This document shows positions 22,376-34,668 of a DNA stretch of 64,000 nucleotides, piece after piece (positions within the stretch are counted from its first letter, which is position 1; every line of letters starts with the position of its first letter). Location of the stretch: the NCBI GenBank assembly GCA_015178975.1, contig WHVD01000025.1, forward strand, positions 310,001 to 374,000. The letters are read 5' to 3'. The position numbers and the translations under genes are program-made. The notes under the pieces are model-generated. The model was given only the letters and a program-made list of their open reading frames with translations. It did no database searches and was not told the origin of the DNA. Source of the stretch: Hysterangium stoloniferum (lineage: Eukaryota > Basidiomycota > Agaricomycetes > Hysterangiales > Hysterangiaceae).

Positions 22376-24805
22376 ATGACTACTGGCAAGAACCAAACAT
22401 CGAGACCTTTGATGACCCCAAGTAATTCAAAACCTCGTCAAAGACCTGTGAGTCTGGAACCACCCCGTAACGTCACCATGAGGAGGTCTTCATTGACTTT
22501 TCAAAAACCAGTTCTTCCTGGGAGTCCTCCCGGAGCAGCAGCTGGACCGTCAATGGAAGCCCCCCCAAGTCCGCGAGAAGAACGTCCGCCGACTGAGCAG
22601 TCAAACATTCCAGGAGCTAACGTTGAGACTATCCGTGCTTCTGAACCCGTTCTCTCGTTCCCACCTAGACAGGTCATCCTTAAGCAATTCTTCAGGGGTC
22701 ATATGATTTATGCTCAACCCATCGACTTACAATGGGATGTGTACTATGCCGATCGAATCCCTGCAGATCAGGTTACTCCCTTCGTGGAGGAGTATAATTT
22801 GGATTACCCTCTTCTACCGGCGACTGTAGCAGTCTGGTTAGGTCGTTATCAGGCCATTTTATCGGCGCAAGATCTATTCACGTGACCTGGAACCCTTGAG
22901 GATCTGACCCGCTCGATTCCCGAATGGTCGAGTGAGGTTACTTCTGTTATGGAAGAAGGAAGGACAATTCTTAAGCAAGAAGTGTTCTCTTCATTTCTCG
23001 AAGCACTCCGCACACACAACGACACATTGCAAATCCTTCACGTCCTGCTCGGTGGGGATCACATCGTCCCTAAGGTTGACTACCAGTATATATACATCCG
23101 GATGTTGGAGGAGTCTCTTAACAGGATCACTTGGAATTCTTCGTTTGCGTATTTTACCTTAAGGGGTCGGTTAAGGCGAAATCAGAGGAGGCTTGATAAG
23201 ATGGTTTTGGAAGTGCTCTACCCTTATGGTGATTCCATCCAGGTACCCGATTCACCCATCTCCACAACCAGTTGGTTCGTTCATACCCTGAATGGGTCTC
23301 CCGACACTCGTTTCCTTCGTTCGCTCAATCGTCCCATTATTTTGCAAGACTTCCCATCAGATATGAGGATGCAAGTCACAGAACGTCTTCAGGAAAAGGG
23401 AATGGAAATCTGCACTCCCCTCTATCAATCTCAACCTCGTCGACCTTTGATTACGGCTGAAATTGAGAGAGGTATTGCAACAGAACCTAGCCCTACCCCC
23501 CATCAGGGAATTCACCACTCTCGCATCACGTTCAAACGAATTCCGAGTAATCCTAACGTCAGCGATCAACAAGCTGCGACTAGGAATCGATCAGTCGCCA
23601 ACAGGGGTCGACCGTCTTTCTCTACTGCATTCACTGAGGGTATAGCTGGTCAAGTTACTGGTCGAGGATCGCTGAATCCAGTCGATCCCTGCCATTCCCT
23701 GCCGATCTCCTCAAACCCCTTTTTGCCAGCAGGAGGACCCCCTAGTAATTCATCTGGGAGTTCTAGTGCCTCAAGCTATGGAGGAAATTCAGGATGTGGG
23801 GGGCATTACGGTAGAGTACCTAACTCTCCCTTTCAAACTCTGATGCAGCCTCAAGTCAGCGCGCCTATTGATGAGTTACCTAAGGATAAAAGGATCGCTC
23901 TTAACACCAACGACATCAAGATAAAATGGTCAGACCTTCCCGAATACGATGGAACTCAGTCCAAGGCATTGGATTACATCATGGATATTATGAGTCTCTC
24001 GGAGATCTCAGACTCCATGAGCACACTGTTGGGAGTCGCTCTGCCAAGACGACTTACTGGCGATGCCAAGATCTGGTGAGCACCCTAGACCATGAACATC
24101 GTGCTGAATTCAGTCGATCTCACAGATCGTTTCTTTGGGGTATCGTAGAAGGATTACTTGGAACTCATTGGCGCGAATCCTAAGCTCTAGAATGGGAAGC
24201 CATGAAATTTCGACAAATCGGTCACAATCGTGAGACACCCGTTCATTACATTCAGTGGAGGGTCAAGCTCTATCAATTCCTGTACGGGTTCCACCAAAAC
24301 CGGAAGGATGAAACACGCAGACTCATCCTGACACTGCCCATGGAATGGCTTTACCTTCTACAAGGACAACCTATCGACGACATCATGAGCCTGCAGACTT
24401 ATGCGAACAATTTAAACACATCGAGAGCATTATCGGTTCCAAAAGCCTATAGTCATGATTGCCGAGCAAGACGAGTTGGATCCCTGGCATGAGGAAGAAC
24501 ACTCTGGAGGAATCGACCCCACTAACCGAGGTCACATCCTCCTCGGCGAACGCGAGGATAAAACCGTCCCTAGGAGATCAAATGCTAAGCAGGGTAAGAA
24601 ACACAGCAAGTTCTTTTTCGAACGAAGTGACAAGAAAAGCATCGCCAAACCTCTGAAGGAGTGTTGGATTTGTGGGAGTTTAGAGCATTTCAAGATCGAC
24701 TGCCCCCATGTGGGCAGGATGTCACACTATGTCTCTATTAACAAGTGCTCCACGCAGAACCCAATGGAGGAGGTGGAGGATCAAAGGGCTTATGAAATGG
24801 TTTAA
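22376..24805 (+). pseudogene. G2 gag with zinc knuckle
   Basis: The ATG is at 22376, 78 bp after the LTR. The first part is basic and Ser/Pro-rich. A capsid-like region follows (FPPRQVILKQF, LLPATVAVWLGRY, FLEALRTHNDTLQILHVLLGG). The distal part has WSDLPEYDGTQSKALDYIMD, LYQFLYGFHQNRKDETRRL and the CCHC knuckle CWICGSLEHFKIDCP (about 24663-24707). Breaks are TGA at 22883, frame losses near 24065 and 24180, and a short deletion near 24415 seen by comparison with G3 and G4. Gag is unusually long (over 750 codons) for Ty3/gypsy, and G3 and G4 share this length. Confidence 0.85.
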
Positions 24806-27800
24806 GTGTACAGGGACAAGTACATAACATTGATGAGGAATCAATTTTCATTTCTGTCTACCTTCCTCAGCCAAAGGACAACATCATTTCAGATGTGAAA
24901 GCATCCTCGAATGAGAATGAGACATCGCAAGTTTATGTTTCTATATCAGACCATGATTTTCTCGAGAAAGGAGACTGGCTAGACGCTCATCGTCAGAACT
25001 GTGAAGGTCTGACTGAGACGAGAGTTTTATCGTGACCTGAACCTCCCACCATTGAGGAAATCATCAACGAGGACGCATTTGCAAACCGATCTAAGGAAAT
25101 AAGTCAGACCTACGTTATAGAAGACCCCTCTGAGTCAGAGGGATCGGAGGAGGAGAGCTTCCCCTTTGACCCAGGGCAATTACCCGACTTAATTCCTTGC
25201 GATGAGTCAGACTCTGAAGCAGATGACTCTATTTTGAATGCCACTCCCAAGGTACCTAACAGTAGATGTATCAGGAGGAACGTCAAACTGGCTGCAAGAA
25301 AAGAAAGCAAAAGACCTAGAGTTCAATACCCCCGATCCAGTCGACTTATGAAAGAGGATTCGACTATTATCTATCGCAGAAGGGACCCTCCGGGTGGATA
25401 TTCCAGTATTGGGATTTCAGCATTACACGTCTACGGACGCGTAGGGAATTCAGAAGCCTCAAATCCTATTAAAATCAGGCTGGACACTGGGGCTGACCTC
25501 TCCTTAATCTCGGAGGATTTCTATAAGGAACTAGAGGACCGCCCTAAACTCAAGCAAGGACTCAAGCTGCGCCTCGTACAACTTACTGGTAATGCCAAAG
25601 TATTAGGATACGTCAACGTCCCCATTTATCTTGAGGACGACACCGGTATACTCCTTAAATTTACTGCCGAAACATACGTTGTCTGAGGTATGACCGTCTT
25701 GATCCTTCTTGGAGAAGACTTTCACGTGAACTATGAGATCGGGACACTGCAAGACCAACTGCTGGGTTCCAGATTGATTTTGCCTGGGAGAGTAGGATCT
25801 ATCCCAGCCAGTTCTTCCAAGGAGCCGCAGCCTTTAACCTTTTCGATTAGCAAGATCCCCTTTGAGGAATTAGCCAATGACTCGCCTGAATTGACTTCCA
25901 AACCAGACAAAGGAGTGCGTACTGAAAGAGTCACACGGGCCTTACAAGATTGTACTATAGAACCAGAATCGGCTCGATTAGTACCAATCTTTGTAGGAGA
26001 TCTTATTGGTGACCAATGGATAGTCGAGGGAGTTGTCTTGCAGAACGACAATGGGAGTATACTAGCTGCTCCCACCACCGCCATCTCTAGGGAACATGCC
26101 GCGATACCTCTCGCTAATCCCTCTCTGATGCCAAGAATCATCAGACGAGGGGAAACCGTTGGATTAATTCACAACATGAACAAATGGGCCCAGACTCCTA
26201 GATCTTTGACTGAGAAAGCATCGATGCAGTCAACGGCAACCAAGATCGCCCATCTCGTCGAGAGTCTATCAAAAATAGAAGAGGAGCGTGTCCTTAATCC
26301 TCAATCCTCCGGGCTGCCCCCAGAATGGGAACTCACAGACAATTTCGACCTGGCAGGTCCTAAAACGTCAGAGGTTGCCACCACGGAAACATTTCATGTG
26401 GAAGATCTGCATAAGCTGGTTAACTTACGACCTGAAATCCCTACCGATGTCTCCTCCCGCTTGGAGTCGGTATTAACTAAGAATGTCCTAGCCTTCGGAG
26501 TAGACGGGCGACTGGGACAAGTGGATGTCAAGGTCAATGTCCCATTGAAAGAGGGCGCGCGACCTATTTCAATGTCAATGTTCCCAACCTCCCCAGCTAA
26601 CAGGAAAGTCATTGATGAACAACTGGATACTTGGTTCAAACAGGGAGTAATCGAACTGTCCAAGAGTCCTTGGGGGGCACCAGCCTTTGTCGTCTATCGC
26701 AATGGGAAACCACGAGTAGTGATCGACTATAGAAAGTTGAACAGTCTAACAGTTCCCGACGAATTCCCACTGCCACGCCATGTCACAACCGTCACATGTC
26801 ACATATTGTCACAAACATTCAAAGGTAACTTTCGACAACTCTTCGACCTATTGAATTCAACTCGACAAAACTGAACATTATTCGACACAATCGAATCTCT
26901 TTCGACATGTCTCATTTCGACATGTCTCATTTCGACATGTCTCATTTCGACGTCATATATGATTTCATAATTAGTTCATAACATAGTCATAACGATACGA
27001 CGAAAAGCATAAAAGGGCTACGAAAGGAGCGAGGGAAGTCAGTCGAAATATCTGTATATTAGTGATATTAGTAATCTACTTTGTCGTAACCTCTTCGACA
27101 AATACTTCCGTGAGTTCTTGCGACTGGTAATAGCCTCTTACTTCATCAACAGGGCGAATATATACTTCGTCGAATGAGGCTTTCGAGTTTGATTAGTAGA
27201 ATATTATTCGACTTTATCGAAGAATAATCGATTCGTGACATGCCAGTCGGAAATCATGCAAGTGCTTTCGGGCTCCAACATCTTATCTTCCTTCGATGCA
27301 CTAGCTGGTTTTACCCAACTTGAAATGTTAGAGGAAGACAAGCCGAAGACCGCCTTCAGATCCCATCGAGGACTGTGGCAATTCAGGAGAATGCCCTTTG
27401 GACTTCATAATGGACCTTCTATATTCCAAAGGGTTATGCAAACCGTACTTGCACCTTACGATATTCTGCCTGGTTTATATTGATGACATCGTGATCTTTT
27501 CTAAGACATGGGATGATCATCTAGAACATTTAGATCAGGTTTTACAAGCCATAATTGCTGCGGGAATCACTCTCTCGCCCAAAAAGTGCTATGTGGGGTA
27601 TAATTCGATTCTACTACTAGGACATAAGGTGTCTAGACTTGGCTTTTCGACCCATCAAGAAAAGGTTGCCGCTATATTAGAATTGGCTACGCCTTCTAAG
27701 ATAGCAGATCTTCAACGTTTTCTAGGAATGGTTCTGTACTTCTCCACGTACATACCATTTTACTCCTGGACGGTCACTCCACTTTTCAACCTCTTGAAGA

Positions 27801-30194
27801 AAGGAGTTCGTTGGAATTGGGATTCTGAACACGCCCGAGCTTTTGAGGACATCAAGGTTGTGTTGAGCTCAGCTCCAGTACTTGGACACCCCGCGAGCGG
27901 TATGCCTTATCGGTTATACACAGATGCTTCGGACTTTGCGCTAGGATGTTGTCTCCAACAAATACAGAAAATGATGCTTAAAGACCTTAAGGATACGAAA
28001 ATTTATGCCCAAGCACGAGCAGCCTTCGATCAATCATGAGACGTGCCCATCTTCATTACTCATTATAAAACCAAAGAGCTGGAATTCACCTGGACAGATT
28101 CCTGGGCTGCAGATTTTGACGACACCAGTGTCACGGTCGAACGCGTTATCACCTATTGGAGCCGTACCCTCAAGAAAGCAGAATGTAACTATTCAGCCAC
28201 AGAGCGAGAAGCGTTAGCCGCTAAAGAAGGATTAGTCCATTTCCAGCCCTTTATCGAAGGTGAACATATCCTTCTGATCACTGACCATGTGGCGTTACAA
28301 TGGGCCAGATCTTACGAGAATACTAATCGTCAACTGGCCACATGGGGGGTGGTATACGCTGCATACCCCAGTCTGGAAATCCTACATAGAGCAGGACGAA
28401 TACATAGCAATGTTGACGCACTGTCCAGACTTCCTCGAGTACCAGACTATGCTAGCCCCGTGAGAGACGACCTTTTACCGATCGTAGTGGATTCTTATAA
28501 CCAGAATGATGATGAGACGTTATGGGAGAACAAACCAGCAGAAAAAGCCGTCTTTCTCACTCATCACGAGTTAGTCGAACCAGTTGGAACCATGGAAGAG
28601 GTCCCCCAAACGAAATGGGACTTGCACAACCTCCCCAGAAACGATGAAACCGATGAAGCAAATTTTACTCTCTCAAATCCACAATTGCTTATAGAGATCG
28701 ACGAAAATTACGCTAAGGAACTTTGCGATGGATACCAGAAGGATCCCGCCTTCAGAAATCATTATGCCACTGATCCCATTTCTCCAAACATGGTAACTAC
28801 TCCTTCACATTATTTCATTGGCAAGAATAAGTTATTGTTCTTTCGAGATTCAGACTGGAAAAGTCGAATCTGTGTTCCTAGCAGCATGACGACAACCATA
28901 CTCAAGCTGATACATGATAATCCCTTCGAAGGAGCTCATGCAGGCGGCCACAGGCTCTTTAATCTGATGAAAGACTGTTTCTTCTGGCCGAGGATGTTGC
29001 ATGACTGCGTGGCGTACGCTCGCAGCTGCGACATATGCCAGAAAACTAAAATTGATCATTCCGCTCAACAAGGAGCTCTTTGACCTGCGGATGTACCCCT
29101 AAGGCCGTTTGAGGTTGTCTCAATGGACCTGATTACCAGATTGCCTCCTTCTACAGAGGGTGCTTATTCCGCCATCTTCGTCGCTGTGGATAAACTCACG
29201 CGTTTCTTAATCTGTGAACCCACCACTTCAGATCTATCCATAGAAGGATTCGCACGAATCTTCGTGAATAAAGTAGCCGCTCCTTTTGGCCTGCCCTCAA
29301 GGATAATCTGTGATCGAGACAAGAGGTGGACCTGTAGGTTCTGGAGAGAAGTCTGCAAAGTATACGGAAGTGCCCTTGCAGTATCCTCAGACTGATGGTC
29401 AAATGGAGAACGCTAATGCTATTGTGGAGCAAATGCTCAGAGCGTACTGTGCCTCTTCGAAGGAGGAATGGTCTAAATGGACTCAAGTAGTGGCTCATAC
29501 CTACAATTTGATGGTTCAAAGCTCAACAAGCTATGCACCGGCTTTTTTGCTGATGGGCTACTTACCAAGAGGAATGTCTAGCTGTCTGGGAGGGGACAAC
29601 CCTGTGGTTCCCAGAGAATTATCGGATAGCCCTGTAGCCGACCAATGGATCTTAGAATTGGAAAATCACCAACAAGTGGCGCGGGATTCGATTGCACGAG
29701 CACAAGAAACCCAAGCTCGCAGTTACAACAAGAGATGGAGATTGGTGGAAGATATCTCAGAGGGAGATTATGTTCTGATTAATCCCCATTCTCTCGAGCT
29801 CATCGAAGCCAAGGGACCTGGAAGGAAACTTATACAAAGACGGATAGGGCCGTTTGAGGTCTTGGAAAAGATCAATCCTCAAGTCTTCCGACTCCGCATT
29901 CCCTCGGAATATCAATTACATCCAGTGATTAATCGAGACCATCTTAAAAGGTACCACCTCTCCCCTAAGGAATTCGGATCCAGGGAGCTACTTGAGAACC
30001 CTCGAGAACTCAATCGTAACGACGAGGAGTATGAAGTAGAAGCTATAGTAGGGCACAAAAAGCATCGAAATCGACTCCTTTTCCAGGTTCGATGGAAAGG
30101 ATATGGACCGGAGGAGGACACTTGGTTAAACGGCAATGACCTTCATAACGCTCCCGCTCTTCTTAGAGCTTACAAGACTATTTATCGAATTTAA
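24806..30194 (+). pseudogene. G2 pol: protease, RT (split), RNase H, integrase, chromodomain
   Basis: An acidic linker precedes the protease motif IRLDTGADLSLIS (about 25470-25510). RT starts with WGAPAFVVYRNGKPRVVIDYRKLN and is cut at 26780 by a 460-bp solo LTR. It resumes at 27241 with SEIMQVLSGSN, then FRRMPFGLHNGPSIFQ and the catalytic VYIDDIVIF (about 27475). RNase H has YTDASDFALG and ITDHVALQWA. Integrase has the HHCC finger ending CDICQKT, then MDLITRLPP, IICDRDKRW and HPQTDGQME. A chromodomain (VEAIVGHKKHRNRLLFQVRWKGYGPEEDTW) ends the protein at 30194. Breaks are TGAs at 25684, 28037 and 29080 and frameshifts near 27480 and 29380. Confidence 0.9.
26781..27240 (+). mobile_element. Solo LTR of family A, 460 bp, inside the G2 RT gene
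   Basis: The ends are TGTCAC..GTGACA. Target duplications are CGCCA (26776-26780) and TGCCA (27241-27245), differing by one CpG transition. It is the best-preserved family A copy and the reference for the nested copies at 9.4-11.2 kb. It contains a 16-bp tandem repeat (TTTCGACATGTCTCA units, about 26905-26950). The uninterrupted reading is seen in the related G3 element near 37500. Confidence 0.92.
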
Positions 30195-30390
30195 TGATCA
30201 TTTCACATCCTTACAATGACAACACTGTTTATCTACTTCTAGCTCTACCCCCCCACTTTCTTCCCCCTCGGCCTTTCACTTCAATAACCGAGCAGAGCTT
30301 GAAATTAATATAAAATACGTAAATTCGCTAAAGAAAATTTTATTCCCCCTATCTCTTCCCTCCACGTCAACCTCTCTAATCAGTACACTA

Positions 30391-32870
30391 TGTTGCAGGA
30401 GCAACAACCCAAACCCAAGTTCCCCAACTTCAAAAGAATACCGTGACCTCAACCTATTAATACCTCTACCACGCCGTCTCGTACTGAACAAGTCGAGCAC
30501 TCCACAAGTAATTCTGGAACACCTTTGCCAATACCCTCTGTTGCACAGGGCGACATCGTGGGAACGTCCACCAACTCGGGGAATGGAACCGCCTTTACTC
30601 CATACGCTCCTCTTCCCAGACCCCAATTTCCCAATTTTAAAAGAATACCTCGACCTCAAACTACAGTTCCTTCTGCCCCATCACCTCGAACAGAAACTGT
30701 CGAGCGCGTGGAGGAGACCTCATTGTCCACGAATCCTACGCGGATGGACTCTGTTTCAAAAGCTGCACCATGGTCCTCTAATACTTGGGGGGCTCCCTCG
30801 GGAACATGGAGCGAAACCCCACCACCTTCTCGTAGTATTTTCCCTTCTACCGAAGAGGAGATCAAAAAGAAACAGCAGTCTGAGGCTTTCTCTGTGCAGG
30901 TCCAGGAGGAATTGAAAATGCTTAAACAGAAGAGGAGAGAGGAATACTTGGAAGGACAGTGGAGGATGGGGGCTAGGGATAATGTCCCTTCAAGGCAGAC
31001 ACGGCAGGAATGGAGGAGAATGGAAGGGCACGATAATCCTTCAATCATTGCTCCCCCTTCGGGTCATAAATGGACGGATTTCGCTGAAACGGATTGCAGC
31101 GACAGGGGCATGCCATGTGTTCGGAGTGTAGGACAAAAAAGTAGGAAAGGAAAAGATGGGGTCACCTTCTACGATTGGGACAAAGTATGAAGGATCAAAT
31201 TACAAAGCATTGCATTGCGACGTGGAGATGGAGTTGCACTACCTCCCAGACCCCCTTCACAACGTGGACCTCAGGAACGGACCTACTGGATGGGGCCCGG
31301 TGATCTTTCATCTGACTCGGAGGACGACCAATCTCGCTACCCCACCTACGACAGTAAGTACCTCGGTGCTGACTGCCATGAAGGCTTCCTACTCCCTGAC
31401 AACATTCACTTCTTCACGAGTGATCCTAACCAATGACGAAAGCTACCAACTTCCGTCAGAGTTTGGAGAGGGTATCGTCCAGCAGACCCTGCGACCCCAT
31501 CCAGTTCCTCTCATCTCCCTCCACCTCCGCCGGTCTTTTCCGTACCCACATTACAGCGCTTTACACCCTTTTCAGAGTTACCGGGAAGACTTGTACCATC
31601 CGCCGAGCTGCCTTCTCTTCCCCCTATACCACTACCCCTCCCCTTCGCAGGACATTTCCTTACATCACCGTCCTCATCCATACCCAAGCCTTCTCCAGCA
31701 CCGCAGCCAATCTCACCCCTCCGCACGTCACCTGACCCTCTCGTCGCCTCCCACTCTACTCTGATGCCTTTGGTCCCTGCGGTGTCTAACATTCCCCTCA
31801 CTTCCTTGACAACATGGAGTCCACCGCCCGCCTCTCCCTACTCCCCTTGTGTTTCTCTGGGAAGCCCCATTCAGCATCCTAATGATACATTAATGGATAT
31901 TGATCACCCTATCCCGGAAGTTCTCGCAACGCCTATGGAAGAAGTCCTCGAGGCGCCTCTCTCAGCCATAGATGCCTCCAAGGAACCCCCCCCGGCAATG
32001 GAAGTCTTCGAGGAGCCTCCCCCCTTAAGCGAAAAAGCAAAAGGGAAACAAAGAACTGATACTCAGGCCAACGAGCCCCTTGTCATTGACCCCCCCCCGG
32101 CCCACCCCAATTGCAGCCCCCCACCGCAGCCATCCTCTCCCCTCCACTCTGAGGATACAGCTGGCCCCTCCCGTCCCTTCCAGTCAAGTTGGATGCACGT
32201 GTCCATTAATTACCCCTCCGACATCTTCACCGTGGGACGCACATTAACGTGACTGGGACCAACCCTGTGGCACCCCCTTCTTAAAGGGCATATCCAGGGG
32301 TATAGTGGGTCTCTCACATTGTCAGACCGCATGAGTGCGTTTTATCTATGCGTCAATGACCCTAAGGAACAGCTGCGTTTAGCGGAGGATATCAAACGGG
32401 TGGAACTCTCCATGTTTCGGTCCTTACTTGTCAACTCTTCTTGTGTTCTTCCTGACCACACACCAACCCACTCTGCAGTGGACCTCGTTGACTTGTTGGA
32501 GCAACTGTTGCTGGATTCGGACACCTCGAGAGGAATCCCCCCTGGGGGAGACATGAGCTCCACACCGCTCATCACTCCTACCCTGCCATCACTCCACCCT
32601 CGACCCCCTCTCATTGCCGTATTACTGACGCTTCCACTGATTGCGTTCGCGCCATAATTTGAACGAGCCAGAAGGCCTACGGTCATTGGGTCTCGTCGAT
32701 CCAAAAACTGGATGGGTTGACATCCGCCAATGACGCTTTGAGGTGGGAGGACATCGCTCTTTCCTCTCGTGCCAAGTGTCTCACCTGGGGCAACGCTATC
32801 CTACACCTTGGGGGTTCATCGCAGGATGCATGGGGAGGAGTTCCAAATGTCCTTCGACATCTTCTTTGAC
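30391..32870 (+). pseudogene. G2 extra ORF (ORF3) between chromodomain and 3' LTR
   Basis: I do not recognise a domain. Several open stretches (30525-31190, 31215-31436, 31764-32252, 32319-32657) together parallel the minus-strand ORF3 of G3 (36581-34669). A block around HKWTDFAETDCSDRGMPC followed by GVTFYDWD matches EKWADFAETDDSKGGTPC and GTIFYDWE in G3. A TSDPNQ..VRVWRGYRP block matches TSNPNQ..SKVWRGHCP. The protein was Pro/Ser-rich with a charged middle segment (EEEIKKKQQSEAF.. to KMLKQKRREEY). Its position resembles that of env or accessory ORFs, but I see no signal peptide or transmembrane segment. Stops at 32250 and elsewhere show it is broken. Confidence 0.7.
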
Positions 32871-32894
32871 ATAGCTCTTCGACCTGGGAGGCAC

Positions 32895-33720
32895 TGTGAG
32901 AGGTATGGTGAAATACACTCAAGAAATATAGTCGGATGAGCTCTTACTATATCTCCTTTATTATTTCTATTTTCTCTCTTTTATTATATCTATAATTAGT
33001 TTGATGACCTATGTATGCGGTACATCGACTCTTGTGGGCACACACACGCCAGACTTATGTATTCTAGCGCCCATAGTTTAGAACTCAGACACTTTTACAC
33101 CACAACCACGACTTACTCAGACACCTGTTAGTGTCCTGTAAGTTGTGATTGGTGTATCGTCTCGACTGTCACAGATGGGCTTTAGCTACTCATTCAATCT
33201 GAGTTTCAAACTGTACCAGTCGAAACTCAATCCTTATCTCAACCCGCATGGACTACATCCACACTACTCTATTATTCAACTCTCTAACTACTCTACTTGC
33301 ACTCGAGCAGTTGTCCAGAATCGCACTTAACAGTTGATTCTACTTATTCGTTCTAGCTATCTACCTTACTTTAGATAGCTACTTCTCTCTACTGTATTGA
33401 ACTAAGTAGTCAATATGCGTTCGGTCTGTATTAGACTTAGACAGTCAATACATCGTGGTATCGTACCTAAACGGTCGATATTCTTCGTATCTTCTACACT
33501 CGAGCAGTCATTCAAAATCATACTTTACAGTTGATTCTCCTTATTCATTTTAGCTCTCTATTCTACTTTAGATAGCTATTTCACTTGACCGTATTGAACT
33601 AAACAGTCAATACGTGTTTGGTCTGTATTAGACTTAGATAGTCAATACATCTTCGTGTTGTACCTACACGGTCAATATTCCTCGTATATAGAATGGTTAG
33701 AACTTCCACCACTCTTCACA
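32895..33720 (+). repeat. LTR shared by G2 (3') and G4 (5'), with internal duplication
   Basis: The ends are TGTGAGAGG..CTCTTCACA, 826 bp. About 33291-33489 and 33490-33687 are two diverged copies of the same roughly 197-bp segment. The G2 5' LTR has only one, which accounts exactly for the length difference (629 versus 826 bp). Confidence 0.88.
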
Positions 33721-33796
33721 GTGGTGATCCGGGCTGGACTGCTCTTTCCCTATGAAGAAAACATTACTCTACGACTATTAATTTCTAAGCACATAA

Positions 33797-34004
33797 ATGA
33801 CCACTGCTAAGAACCAAACACTGAGATCTTCAACAACCCCAAGTAGTTCAAAACCTCATCAAAGACCTGCTAGTCTGGAACCACCCTGTAACGTCACCAT
33901 GAGGAAGTCTTCGTTGACTTTTCAAAGACCAGCCCCTCCTGGGAATTCCCCCGGAGCAGCAGCTGGACCATCAATGGATACTCCCCCTGATCCACATGAG
34001 GAAT
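33797..34004 (+). pseudogene. G4 gag, N-terminal part (interrupted by G3)
   Basis: After the shared LTR and a primer-binding site, an ATG opens a gag closely similar to G2 gag (residues about 1-69, Ser/Pro-rich). It is cut at 34004 by the G3 LTR and continues at 42592. Confidence 0.88.
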
Positions 34005-34643
34005 TGTGAAGAGTTGATAGATTCTGACCACTCAATATATGAAGAATAGTGTTTATTCAACTACTATTAGAAAGTATTGACCATTCAGTACAATACTATA
34101 GATTTCTAGACTGATAGTACTACTATAGGGACGCACTACACATCACAAGAGCAACTGTACAGTTGCTCATGACGACTAGAACAAGAGAATAGAAGAGTTG
34201 ACCCTTACGGTACAACTTGTAGCTAGAAGTAAGAGAGATAATCAGCGAAAGACTGAATATCTAGGGTAGAGAGATAGCAGCGCGAATCGACTACAGTGTT
34301 GATGAGCGCAGAGTCTTGAGAGTGGAACTCGACCTTCACGGTTCGAGTCCAAATACTATTAGTATGCAAGAAGACACTACCTTTATGGGTAGTTGAGATA
34401 TTACCCTTGACACCTCTCGCTATTTGACATCTGAGTCGTTATGAGGTGGTGTCTGCTGGGTAAAAGAGTCTGTAGTTTGACGCCGAGAGTGCCCATAGAT
34501 ATACACAAGGCTTCAAACTAAGAAATAAGGGTATGCTTGAAAGATATAGAGAATTAAAGAAAAGAAATAAAAGCCAGATAATAAAGTACTATAATACGTC
34601 TATTATTCCACAGTCCAATCATGATATATGCATACCCTTCACA
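34005..34643 (-). repeat. G3 3' LTR (left in this window)
   Basis: 639 bp, TGTGAAGAG..CCTTCACA as read on plus. Compared with 41949-42586 it shows roughly 30 differences, mostly CpG against TpG or CpA. Confidence 0.92.
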
Positions 34644-34668
34644 GTGCCCCCCAGTTCGAAGGGATGTG

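Larger units (their letters stand above)
15941..33720 (+). mobile_element. Ty3/gypsy element G2, with G1 and a solo LTR nested inside
   Basis: The element reads LTR, primer-binding site, gag, pol with chromodomain, extra ORF3, LTR. The 5' LTR starts at 15941 and ends at 22297; 5728 bp of it is the G1 insertion plus target duplication. The primer-binding candidate TGGTGATCCGGGCC follows at 22299-22312. The 3' LTR is 32895-33720, and a second set of primer-binding site and gag follows it. G2 and the truncated G4 are thus tandem copies sharing one LTR. A family A solo LTR splits the RT gene. Coding regions carry multiple stops and frameshifts. Confidence 0.88.

Noticed and set aside
30391..32870. 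Envelope protein gene in G2/G3
   Set aside because: The position fits, but no signal peptide, transmembrane segment or cleavage-site pattern is visible, so it is called only an extra ORF.
34339..34352. tRNA gene or Pol III B box (GGTTCGAGTCC) in the G3 LTR
   Set aside because: No A box, acceptor stem or cloverleaf can be formed around it. The copy in the other LTR is the same LTR sequence, so it is a chance match.
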